In this document: positions 1 to 6,111 of the stretch, one piece after another
Position numbering within the stretch: the first letter of the stretch is position 1
How the letters are laid out: the number at the start of each line of letters is the position of its first letter
NCBI GenBank assembly: GCA_946187365.1
Contig: CAMHRD010000076.1
Location: forward strand, 1-6,111
Reading direction: 5' to 3'
Length of the DNA: 6,111 nt
Source: an uncultured Bacteroidales bacterium
Lineage (GTDB): Bacteria; Bacteroidota; Bacteroidia; Bacteroidales; UBA932
Notes under the pieces: model-generated
Told to the model about the DNA's origin: nothing
What the model saw: only the letters and a program-made list of their open reading frames with translations
Databases searched by the model: none
Made by a program: the position numbers and the translations under genes

Positions 1-874
1 GATTATAAACCTGATCTACGTAAGCAAAGGCATCTGTAGAACCTACAATCTCATTATCCTCAGAGTAGGTCTCCTCCACCTTGTTCCATACGGTGAAGAG
101 TCCCATGTTCATACCAATATAGAGTTTGTCACTGATGTTGAGACCAAAGTTGAGGTCATACTCTCCAATGGAACCGTATGATTTTCTTCTGATGCTCTGA
201 GTAGATCTGTAGCCCTGTGCACCTGCATATTTATTAGGTACAAACTTGCAAGGATCTGTAGCCAATGTATCAAAGAGTGAGGCGTTCCATCCTAATATAG
301 AAGGCCATAGAGCAGAGCCCAGTGTGTAAGGGTCTGTATGGTCATTCTTATCCAGATCATAACCGGAAAGTCTTGGAGAATAGTAAGAACCGTAAGCGTT
401 GGTAAGATCTGCAAGATATCTTGAGTAACTGTGATCTACTCCGCTTGCTGCAGCCTTGTAGCCGTAGTTGAAGTTGTTCTGCTTGTTGTAAGATACTCCA
501 ATTGAGATACTTTTAATGCCGTAATTTGCTCCGGTATTGATAACTGAGACGCCTCCGATGTTTGCAATACCAAATGTGCTGCGCTTGTCAGTTGAAGGTG
601 CTCCAAGGTAGTTGCAATAGGTATTGACGCTGGTTACTGCAGGGGTTATGGATACCTCGTTGTACTTGTAAACAGCTGTTGCAGCAGGATTTATGGCAAT
701 GGCTCCAAGGTCTCCGCCAAGGGCTGTCATGGCGTTACCCATAGCCACGCTTCTTGCCGTTCCCTGTCTTTGGTAGTCTCCCAACAGATATGCTCCGTAA
801 GAGCTCTGTGCAAAGGACGGTGTAATTGCAAAGATGCAAATAACCATCGCGATGAAAGAAATTACTCTTTTCAT
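1..874 (-). CDS. OmpP1/FadL-family outer-membrane protein, C-terminus cut off by window start
   Basis: My own translation from the ATG at 874-872 is open for 291 codons to the window edge, with no stop. Residues 1-22 form a signal peptide (basic start, hydrophobic core, SFA just before Gln23). Residues 38-64 carry the hallmark N-terminal segment of Bacteroidota OmpP1/FadL/TodX-like proteins: GTAR, then MGNAMTALGGD, then AINPA. The rest alternates polar and aromatic residues as in beta-barrel strands (for example YDLNFGLNISDKLYIGMNMG). The family forms 14-stranded outer-membrane barrels that carry hydrophobic compounds; the substrate here cannot be told, and many Bacteroidota members have none known. 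Full members usually run to about 450-550 residues, so roughly the N-terminal half is visible. The start lies 33 bases after the stop of the upstream lipoprotein gene on the same strand, suggesting co-transcription. There is no Shine-Dalgarno; the leader is A/T-rich. Confidence 0.85.
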   Translation of the reverse strand, partial: MKRVISFIAMVICIFAITPSFAQSSYGAYLLGDYQRQGTARSVAMGNAMTALGGDLGAIAINPAATAVYKYNEVSITPAVTSVNTYCNYLGAPSTDKRSTFGIANIGGVSVINTGANYGIKSISIGVSYNKQNNFNYGYKAAASGVDHSYSRYLADLTNAYGSYYSPRLSGYDLDKNDHTDPYTLGSALWPSILGWNASLFDTLATDPCKFVPNKYAGAQGYRSTQSIRRKSYGSIGEYDLNFGLNISDKLYIGMNMGLFTVWNKVEETYSEDNEIVGSTDAFAYVDQVYN

Positions 875-907
875 ATTTATTTAATTTTTAAGATTTTGCA
901 ATCAGTT

Positions 908-2431
908 TTATCTTCTTGTAGAAGAACCGCCGCTGCGTGAGCTGCTGCCGCCTGATGAGTGGCTGCTGCCTCCGGAAGAGTGGCTGCTGCCGCCTGAGTA
1001 ACTGCCGCCGCTGCTTCTGCCGCTGGAAGAGGATGAGTAGCCTCCGCCGCTGTTACCTCCTGAGTAGCCGCTTCCGCTTGAATAACCGCCGCTTCTAGGT
1101 GAGGAAGTGCTGTAACTTCTGCCGCCGCTGTAAGTTGCTCTGGAACCGCCTCCGGACGAGTAACTTGCACGGTTTGAAGCTGGACGGTAAACGCCTCCGC
1201 CGGAAGATGAACGGTTAGCTGAACCAGGTCTTGAAACGGAAGAGCCAGGTCTTGTAACGGTTGTCCTGTTACCTGAATTTGATCTTGAAGATGGAGTGTA
1301 AGAACCTCTGTTTGATGCAGATGTGCTGTATGATGCTCCGTTTCTTCCGCTCATTGTACTTCTGGATGATACATTGCCTCTGCTCATTGTTGCAGGGCGT
1401 ACGTTATTGGATCTTCCTACAACGTTGGTGCGGGTTGAGGATGCAGGATTTACTCTGCCGGTAGAAACTCCGCTGCCGCTTCTTACGCCGCTGGCATTTC
1501 TGTTGCCGTTGTTTCTGTTGCCGTCATATTGAGGTCTTCCAACAGATGTTCCTCTTACCTGGTTCATAGTGTTCCTTCTGTATGAACTTCCGTTTGCACG
1601 GGTGTTAGCTACAGTTGGTCTTGGATTTACGTTGCCCTTAGATGCAACTCCTGAGTTAGGTCTGCCCGGTCTTGAAGAACCTATGCCGTTTCTTCTGGTG
1701 TAGTATCTGCCAGGGTCACTTCTGTGAGCACCCGGACGTATATGTCTGTGACCAGGTCTGTGGCCCGGATAGTATCCGCCGCCGTGGTCATAACGCCAAT
1801 GGTCTCTGTGACCCCAGTACCAGTGGTCATAATAGCCGTAATACCAAGGGTCATACCATCTCCAGCTGTAGTACCACGGATCATACCATGAACTCCAGCC
1901 AAGGAACCAAGGGTCATACCATCTCCAGTTCCATCCCCAGTAGCCTCTCCAGTAGAGCGGGCTGTGCCAGCCGTATCTGCTTCCGTAAACGGAAGGCCAT
2001 CCCCAATAGAGGGAAGAGGCTCCGTACCAGGCATAATCCCAAGGGTCTATATTAACGTTTACAACGTAAGTAGGGGAGTCAAACTTTCTGAGAAGAACCT
2101 CATAACTCTCATCTCCGTCTACAACTACGTACTGAGTTCCTGGTTGGTAATCTACATTTACAACGTTCTCGTCACCCATGTATATGGTGTCTACCTTAAC
2201 TGTTTCAACAGGTGTTGTTACAGGGTTATAGGTAGATGTTGTCTTCTGTTTAAGGTTTGTAACATTCTGAGCAATATATGGTTGCTCAGATGTAGAAGTC
2301 TCCGCATCGGAGGAGGTGTAGTAGATGCTGTTAACATATCCTCCGTTGCCGTTTGCAGCGTAATTACTTGGACCACAAGATGTAAGGGCCCCACAAGCTA
2401 CAACTAAGATAGATAAAGTAATGTTTTTCAT
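908..2431 (-). CDS. Predicted lipoprotein with Trp/Tyr-rich core and Ser/Gly/Arg-rich tail
   Basis: This 507-residue protein starts with a lipoprotein signal peptide: Lys2, a hydrophobic stretch, then the lipobox LTSC with Cys19 as the lipidated residue. Residues 20-128 are an ordinary polar segment with short beta-like stretches (QYVVVDGDESYEVLLRKF). Residues 129-215 hold about 20 Trp and even more Tyr, including three WYDPW units spaced 10-11 residues apart. A His/Arg/Gly stretch follows (205-240, with PGHRPGHRH). Residues 240-507 are low-complexity, basic and dominated by Ser, Gly, Arg, Asn and Thr, ending in SSHSSGG repeats and STRR. I recognise no enzymatic domain. Aromatic-rich plus Ser/Gly/Arg composition suggests self-association or surface/wall binding, but that is inference. 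Cys19 is not followed by acidic residues. The ATG is supported by the signal peptide and by a perfect AGGAGGT four bases upstream. It probably heads an operon with the OmpP1/FadL-like gene. Confidence 0.85.
   Translation of the reverse strand: MKNITLSILVVACGALTSCGPSNYAANGNGGYVNSIYYTSSDAETSTSEQPYIAQNVTNLKQKTTSTYNPVTTPVETVKVDTIYMGDENVVNVDYQPGTQYVVVDGDESYEVLLRKFDSPTYVVNVNIDPWDYAWYGASSLYWGWPSVYGSRYGWHSPLYWRGYWGWNWRWYDPWFLGWSSWYDPWYYSWRWYDPWYYGYYDHWYWGHRDHWRYDHGGGYYPGHRPGHRHIRPGAHRSDPGRYYTRRNGIGSSRPGRPNSGVASKGNVNPRPTVANTRANGSSYRRNTMNQVRGTSVGRPQYDGNRNNGNRNASGVRSGSGVSTGRVNPASSTRTNVVGRSNNVRPATMSRGNVSSRSTMSGRNGASYSTSASNRGSYTPSSRSNSGNRTTVTRPGSSVSRPGSANRSSSGGGVYRPASNRASYSSGGGSRATYSGGRSYSTSSPRSGGYSSGSGYSGGNSGGGYSSSSSGRSSGGSYSGGSSHSSGGSSHSSGGSSSRSGGSSTRR
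957..991 (-). repeat. 21-base period repeat in the lipoprotein tail
   Basis: An identical 14-base word occurs at 957-970 and 978-991, a period of 21 bases. On the coding strand it encodes the heptapeptide pattern SSHSSGG twice. Similar but less exact Ser/Gly codon runs continue to about 1160. This is an in-frame repeat inside the coding sequence; a multiple-of-three unit would change copy number without breaking the frame. Confidence 0.6.
1843..1928 (-). repeat. Imperfect 30-33 base repeats encoding WYDPW units
   Basis: A 23-base word is repeated exactly at 1843-1865 and 1906-1928. A diverged copy begins near 1873, so unit spacing is about 30 and 33 bases. On the minus strand the exact copies encode WRWYDPW followed by Tyr or Phe; the diverged copy encodes SSWYDPWYY. 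The spacing is in frame, consistent with internal duplication of an aromatic peptide unit in the lipoprotein. Confidence 0.75.
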
Positions 2432-2460
2432 TGTTACCTCCTGCGTTTTTTGTATTTTTG
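2431..2460 (+). promoter_or_regulatory. Candidate Bacteroidota-type promoter for proS operon
   Basis: TATTTTTG at 2453-2460 matches the Bacteroidales -7 consensus TAnnTTTG exactly. A TTG at 2431-2433 lies 19 bases upstream, a spacing suitable for the -33 element. Transcription would start about 50 bases before the proS ATG. A second exact -7 match, TAATTTTG at 2468-2475, has no well-spaced TTG. The region is A/T-rich, so chance matches are possible. The element overlaps the start codon and Shine-Dalgarno of the divergent lipoprotein gene. Confidence 0.45.
2436..2442 (-). promoter_or_regulatory. Perfect Shine-Dalgarno AGGAGGT for the lipoprotein
   Basis: Read on the minus strand, the bases before the ATG are AGGAGGT-AACA-ATG. 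This is a full match to the anti-Shine-Dalgarno core, with a 4-base spacer. It supports the start at 2431. None of the other five gene starts in the window has such a match, and Bacteroidota genes generally lack them. Confidence 0.75.
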
Positions 2461-2515
2461 TGCGCTTTAATTTTGAAAAAATTACATCAAAAATTATTCC
2501 AAATAAGTAGATAAG

Positions 2516-3994
2516 ATGTCAAAACAGATAACATCAAGGCAGGAGAATTATTCTCAGTGGTATAATGACCTGGTTGTGAAGGCCGGTCTGGCGGAGAATT
2601 CCGCAGTTAGGGGTTGTATGGTTATTAAGCCTTACGGCTATGCCATCTGGGAGAAGATGCAGCGTCAGCTGGATAAGATGTTCAAAGATACGGGGCATGA
2701 GAACGCCTACTTCCCGCTCTTTATTCCAAAATCCTTCTTAAGCCGTGAGGCTGAGCATGTTGAGGGCTTTGCAAAAGAGTGTGCGGTTGTAACCCACCAC
2801 CGTCTGATGACAAACCCTAACGGGCCGGGTGTGGTTGTAGATCCGGAGGCAAAGTTGGAGGAGGAGTTGGTTGTTAGACCTACATCTGAGACAATAATCT
2901 GGAACACATATAAGAACTGGATCAGTTCATACAGAGACCTTCCAATCCTGGTTAACCAGTGGGCAAACGTGGTTAGGTGGGAGATGAGAACCCGTCTTTT
3001 CCTGCGTACGGCAGAGTTTCTGTGGCAGGAGGGGCATACCGCTCACGCCACTATGCAGGAGGCCATCGCAGAGGCAGAGAAGATGATTGGAGTTTATGCA
3101 GATTTTGCAAGAAACTACATGGCTATTCCGGTTATAGTGGGTAAAAAGACTGAAAGCGAGCGTTTTGCGGGTGCTTTGGATACCCTCTGCATTGAGGCTA
3201 TGATGCAGGATGGCAAGGCTCTGCAGGCTGGTACCTCTCACTTCCTGGGGCAGAATTTTGCCAAGGCCTTTGACGTGAAGTACCAGTCTAAAGAGGGTGC
3301 TTTGGAGTATGTCTGGGCTACCTCGTGGGGCGTTTCAACCCGTCTGATGGGTGCTCTGATTATGGCTCACGGAGATGATAACGGTTTGGTTCTTCCTCCA
3401 AATCTGGCTCCTATTCAGGTGGTTATGGTTCCTATCTTCAACAAGCCTGAGCAGTTGGGTGCTATTTTGGAGAAGATGGGTCAGATTAAGGCTGAACTGG
3501 ACAAGAGAGGTTACAGCGTTAAGATAGATGACAGGGAGAATGTACGCAGCGGCTTCAAATTTGCGGAGTGGGAACTGAAGGGTGTGCCTGTAAGACTGGC
3601 CATTGGTCCTAGAGATTTGGAAAACAACACCGTTGAGGTTGCACGCAGAGACACTCTCACTAAGGAGAGCGTTGGCTGTGATGCCGTTGTTGAGAAGGTT
3701 GCTTCTCTGCTGGTTGAGATTGAAAGTAATATCTACCGTAAGGCGCTGGAATACAGAGATGCACACACTTATAAAGTAGATACCTGGGATGAGTTTAAGG
3801 AGCAGATTGAGAAGGGCGGATTCCTGCTTTGCCACTGGGACGGAACAGCAGAGACAGAGGCTAAGATTCAGGAGGAGACAAAGGCCACAATCCGCTGTAT
3901 ACCTTCAGACTCATTCGTTTGCGAGGAGGAGGGACGTTGCATTTACAGCGGCAAACCTTCTAAACGCAGAGTAATTTTTGCAAGAGCATACTAA
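2516..3994 (+). CDS. proS: Prolyl-tRNA synthetase, archaeal/eukaryotic type
   Basis: This cytoplasmic class IIa synthetase charges tRNA-Pro with proline using ATP. The 492 residues are a normal full length for the archaeal/eukaryotic-type (ProS type 3) enzyme. Visible parts in order: motif 1 region at about 33-72 (MVIKPYGYAIWEKMQ to FIPKSF); the RPTSE loop at 121-125; motif 2 at 154-179 (RWEMRTR to EGHTAHAT); the HFLGQNFAKAF segment at 242-252; motif 3 at 276-296 (Arg276, then GALIMAHGDDNGLVLPP); the anticodon-binding domain at about 300-400 (VVMVPIF to ENVRSGFKFAEWELKGVPVR); and a C-terminal domain ending in FARAY with the family's terminal Tyr. Only about 120 residues separate motifs 2 and 3, so the bacterial INS editing insertion is absent. 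The C-terminal zinc site looks degenerate: Asp442, Thr447 and Ser478 sit where related enzymes have Cys, with Cys475 kept. The start is ATG, without a Shine-Dalgarno. It is first in a probable four-gene operon. Confidence 0.97.
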   Translation: MSKQITSRQENYSQWYNDLVVKAGLAENSAVRGCMVIKPYGYAIWEKMQRQLDKMFKDTGHENAYFPLFIPKSFLSREAEHVEGFAKECAVVTHHRLMTNPNGPGVVVDPEAKLEEELVVRPTSETIIWNTYKNWISSYRDLPILVNQWANVVRWEMRTRLFLRTAEFLWQEGHTAHATMQEAIAEAEKMIGVYADFARNYMAIPVIVGKKTESERFAGALDTLCIEAMMQDGKALQAGTSHFLGQNFAKAFDVKYQSKEGALEYVWATSWGVSTRLMGALIMAHGDDNGLVLPPNLAPIQVVMVPIFNKPEQLGAILEKMGQIKAELDKRGYSVKIDDRENVRSGFKFAEWELKGVPVRLAIGPRDLENNTVEVARRDTLTKESVGCDAVVEKVASLLVEIESNIYRKALEYRDAHTYKVDTWDEFKEQIEKGGFLLCHWDGTAETEAKIQEETKATIRCIPSDSFVCEEEGRCIYSGKPSKRRVIFARAY

Positions 3995-4007
3995 TAAAAG
4001 ACAGAAT

Positions 4008-4721
4008 ATGGAAACCGATCAGCCATTGTCGCCAAACAAAAAGATTGTTGAGGCGCTTAGCGGAAAATCAAACGTTAAATCTTTGGTCTTTGACAGGACC
4101 CTGGATATGTTCAACGAACTCAAGGAGTTGCTTGCGGAGATAAGCAATGATTTGGATGAGGCGTTGGATGAGATTAAAGAGAGCGGAGTTCAACTGAGCA
4201 GACGCGTAAAACTGGAGTACAGAGATAAGGGAAGATTGGAGGCGGAACTCAGATTTGCAGATGACGTCTTGGTTTTCAGCATGTTACCGGATATCTATCA
4301 GTTTGATCAGAATCATCCTGTTTGGAAAGTTCCGTATGCTACGGAGAATCAGTTCAATACCTATTGCGGCATTATTACGGTATATAACTTCTTGTACGAG
4401 TCCGTAAAACTCAACAGAGACTGTGACCCCGGCTATCTTGTTGCACGTCTGTTTATTAACAGAGAGGGGGCTTTCTTTGTGGAGGGAAAGGATCAGCCAA
4501 GAAAGAAGATTGGGGAGTTTGGAAAAGTTAGGTTGAACAAGAAGGAACTGAGAGATTTTGTGGAGAGCGCAATGCTCTACGCCCTCTCATTTGACCTCTT
4601 TGTTCCGCCGTTTGAGAAGGTTAAGAGCATTACCGTAGGAGACAAGGACTCAGACGATTACAAGATTGAAACCAGCAAACGTAACGGATACGACTATAAC
4701 ACGGATGACGTTCTTGAATAA
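4008..4721 (+). CDS. Conserved-looking hypothetical protein, 237 aa, soluble
   Basis: I do not recognise a family. There is no signal peptide or membrane segment, so it is probably cytoplasmic. Residues 24-60 look like one long charged amphipathic helix, possibly coiled coil (LDMFNELKELLAEISNDLDE). A mixed alpha/beta body follows with aromatic-rich strands (about 85-155, including YQFDQNHPVWKVPYATENQ and YLVARLFINREGAFFVEG). Then come a basic stretch (RKKIGEFGKVRLNKKEL, 165-181), a hydrophobic helix (184-199) and an acidic Asp-rich tail (211-237). I chose ATG 4008, 13 bases after the proS stop; an in-frame TTG at 3978 would overlap proS and add ten unremarkable residues. The stop overlaps the next start by one base (TAATG), so the two genes are probably translationally coupled. 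Its place between proS and a DUF3078 gene gives no clear function. Confidence 0.85.
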   Translation: METDQPLSPNKKIVEALSGKSNVKSLVFDRTLDMFNELKELLAEISNDLDEALDEIKESGVQLSRRVKLEYRDKGRLEAELRFADDVLVFSMLPDIYQFDQNHPVWKVPYATENQFNTYCGIITVYNFLYESVKLNRDCDPGYLVARLFINREGAFFVEGKDQPRKKIGEFGKVRLNKKELRDFVESAMLYALSFDLFVPPFEKVKSITVGDKDSDDYKIETSKRNGYDYNTDDVLE

Positions 4722-5752
4722 TGAGAGCCTTTAAGACCATACTTCTTGCACTTTCATTCCTGCTAAGCTCAACGCTGGCTTTTTCACAGGTTAAGATTGG
4801 CTTCTGGGGAGATACCATCCGCCAGAAGAAAGCTCTGCCTGCAACCAGCGGACTGAACAAGGAGCAGGAGGTTGCAAGACTCATTGGTCTTAACTATTCC
4901 GTACCTGATATAGACTACGGCCAGGGCAAGCCAAAGTTCTGGACCATAGGTCTTTTGGATGAGTTCATCTTCTCTCAGGTTCACCTGGAAAATTGGGCTG
5001 CCGGAGGAAACGGTTCCGTTGCACTGAGCGTTTACGCCAACGCAATGGCCAACTACCAGAAGGGGAAAATCTACTGGGAGAACAGGGCACAGTTGGGCTA
5101 CGGCTTTGTGCGTCAGTTTGATGTGGGTTACCGTAAGAGTGAAGATAAAATAATACTGGACAGCAAGTGGGGATACCAGGCCTTCCGTAAGGTCTATGTA
5201 TCTGCTTTTATGAACTTTAGGAGCCAGTTCTCTCCGGGCTTTGACTACAACAGCAAGAACGAGGCTACCATGAAGTCCAAGTTCTTTGCTCCTGCCTACC
5301 TCAACATAGGTCTTGGTTTGGATTGGAAGCCGGGCAACGGTAAAGTCTTCTCTCTCAACTTTTCCCCGCTCACCGGAAGAATTGTGATGGTTAATGCAGA
5401 CAGTGCAATCAGAGTCAGATACGGTAACGATTATGACAAGTTTGTGCGTTGGGAGTTGGGTGCTCAGTTCAAGGCCACTTTTGCAAAGAGTTTCACTAAA
5501 AACTTTAAGGTTGCCACCCAGTTCTCCGCATTCTCAGACTATATGGGAACTCCTTCCAATATAGTGATTTACTGGGATGTACAGGCAGATTACCAATTCA
5601 ACAAATACTTCAAAGCCTCCTTCAGAACCAACCTTATCTATGATGATAAGATTAAGATTACCAGCAAATCCGGCAAGGAGCGTACTATGGTTCAGTTTAA
5701 GGAGTTGTTTGGCATAAACTTCGCCTACACCATAGGTACCTACAAGAAGTAG
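4721..5752 (+). CDS. DUF3078 domain protein, secreted/envelope
   Basis: This 343-residue protein has a clear signal peptide (residues 1-22, AFS before Gln23). The mature part matches what I know of the Bacteroidota-restricted DUF3078 family: NWAAGGNGS (91-99), WENRAQLGYG (119-128), SKWGYQ (148-153), QFSPGFDY (169-176), FAPAYLNIGLGL (189-200) and SLNFSPLTGR (211-220). The C-terminal half alternates aromatic and polar residues, and the protein ends in a strand-like LFGINFAYTIGTYKK. This fits a beta-rich, probably barrel-like outer-membrane protein, though the last residue is Lys rather than the usual terminal aromatic. The family's function is unknown. The ATG overlaps the stop of the upstream gene by one base, and tilS begins 16 bases after its stop. 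Confidence 0.9.
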   Translation: MRAFKTILLALSFLLSSTLAFSQVKIGFWGDTIRQKKALPATSGLNKEQEVARLIGLNYSVPDIDYGQGKPKFWTIGLLDEFIFSQVHLENWAAGGNGSVALSVYANAMANYQKGKIYWENRAQLGYGFVRQFDVGYRKSEDKIILDSKWGYQAFRKVYVSAFMNFRSQFSPGFDYNSKNEATMKSKFFAPAYLNIGLGLDWKPGNGKVFSLNFSPLTGRIVMVNADSAIRVRYGNDYDKFVRWELGAQFKATFAKSFTKNFKVATQFSAFSDYMGTPSNIVIYWDVQADYQFNKYFKASFRTNLIYDDKIKITSKSGKERTMVQFKELFGINFAYTIGTYKK

Positions 5753-5768
5753 TCTCTTTATTCTCAAT

Positions 5769-6111
5769 ATGTTACAACGGCAAGGAACAGTGGCAACCGT
5801 AGATTCCTTTCTTAGAAGGCATCTTACCTCTGACGAAAGAATTCTGGTTGGAGTGAGCGGCGGAGTGGACTCTTCCGTACTGCTGCATATCCTTGCAACT
5901 CTTTGTTCTCTCGATGGTTATAAAGGCAGATTTGCTGTTGCCCATGTTAACTTTTGTCTAAGAGGTGCAGAAAGTGATGGAGATGAGGCTTTTGTAAAAG
6001 ACCTCTGCAAAACATACGGCTTTGCTCTTTTTACAAAGCGGGTAGATACTCTCTCTTTTGCAAAGGAGAAAGGACTCTCCGTTGAGATGGCGGCAAGAGA
6101 ACTGCGCTATG
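5769..6111 (+). CDS. tilS: tRNA(Ile)-lysidine synthase, C-terminus cut off by window end
   Basis: My translation from ATG 5769 is open for 114 codons to the window edge. TilS attaches lysine to C34 of the tRNA-Ile with a CAU anticodon, using ATP, which switches reading from AUG to AUA and makes the tRNA an isoleucine acceptor. It is an essential cytoplasmic enzyme. Diagnostic features are the N-type ATP pyrophosphatase P-loop SGGVDS at residues 30-35 (within VGVSGGVDSSVLLHIL), AHVNFCLRGAESDGDEAFV at 58-76, and SVEMAARELRY at 104-114, where the window ends. All are strongly conserved in TilS and distinguish it from TtcA and MesJ-unlike PP-loop proteins. Full-length proteins are about 430-450 residues, so only the N-terminal quarter is present. 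The start follows the DUF3078 stop by 16 bases and has no Shine-Dalgarno, consistent with the last visible gene of the proS operon. Confidence 0.95.
   Translation, partial: MLQRQGTVATVDSFLRRHLTSDERILVGVSGGVDSSVLLHILATLCSLDGYKGRFAVAHVNFCLRGAESDGDEAFVKDLCKTYGFALFTKRVDTLSFAKEKGLSVEMAARELRY

Noticed and set aside
875..907. Possible terminator or promoter between the lipoprotein and the OmpP1-like gene
   Set aside because: The 33 bases are A/T-rich, with no inverted repeat and no TAnnTTTG match on the coding strand.
877..1170. Ala/Thr-rich open frame on the minus strand, 97 codons
   Set aside because: It is the out-of-frame reading of the Ser/Gly repeat codons of the lipoprotein tail. The composition is purely repetitive and there is no independent start signal.
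1843..1928. Regularly spaced repeats resembling a short CRISPR array
   Set aside because: Copies are few and imperfect, spacing follows codons, and the repeats translate to WYDPW peptides in the lipoprotein frame.
1672..2407. Two overlapping plus-strand open frames (127 and 147 codons) antisense to the lipoprotein
   Set aside because: The opposite strand encodes a convincing lipoprotein with signal peptide and Shine-Dalgarno. These frames have no recognisable domain and arise from the biased codon composition.
2488..2496. TAATTTTTG on the minus strand as a -7 element for the lipoprotein gene
   Set aside because: It has one base too many for TAnnTTTG, and the nearest upstream TTG is about 23 bases away, so the fit is too poor to annotate.
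3335..3835. 166-codon minus-strand open frame inside proS
   Set aside because: It lies wholly antisense to conserved proS motif 3 and anticodon-binding coding sequence and shows no protein-like features of its own.
3978..4007. TTG start giving a 10-residue longer form of the 237-residue protein
   Set aside because: It would overlap the proS end by 17 bases using a rare start. The ATG at 4008 leaves a normal 13-base gap, and the extra residues look like read-through of the proS tail and spacer.

Overview
The window looks like ordinary chromosomal core sequence from a member of the Bacteroidota, most likely the order Bacteroidales. The evidence is a DUF3078-type protein, an archaeal/eukaryotic-type prolyl-tRNA synthetase without the bacterial INS editing domain, a TAnnTTTG-type promoter, and start codons with almost no Shine-Dalgarno sequences. 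The genus cannot be determined from the sequence alone.

Layout: two gene blocks diverge from an 84-base intergenic region (2432-2515). Leftward on the minus strand there is a 507-residue predicted lipoprotein (908-2431). It has a striking Trp/Tyr-rich middle and a long Ser/Gly/Arg-rich tail. After 33 bases comes an OmpP1/FadL-family outer-membrane protein (from 874 to the window start, C-terminus cut off). Rightward on the plus strand there is a tight run of four genes: proS (2516-3994), an unrecognised 237-residue soluble protein (4008-4721), a DUF3078 envelope protein (4721-5752) and the start of tilS (5769 to the window end, cut off). Gaps are 13, -1 and 16 bases, so the four are probably one operon that mixes two tRNA-directed enzymes (prolylation and tRNA-Ile lysidine modification) with one unknown and one envelope protein.

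I found no mobile element, CRISPR array, RNA gene, convincing terminator or defence system. No intergenic stretch exceeds 84 bases. The most unusual items are the aromatic/low-complexity lipoprotein and the perfect AGGAGGT in front of it, the only clear Shine-Dalgarno sequence among the six starts. The rest reads as normal housekeeping content, and I do not see a new multi-gene system here.
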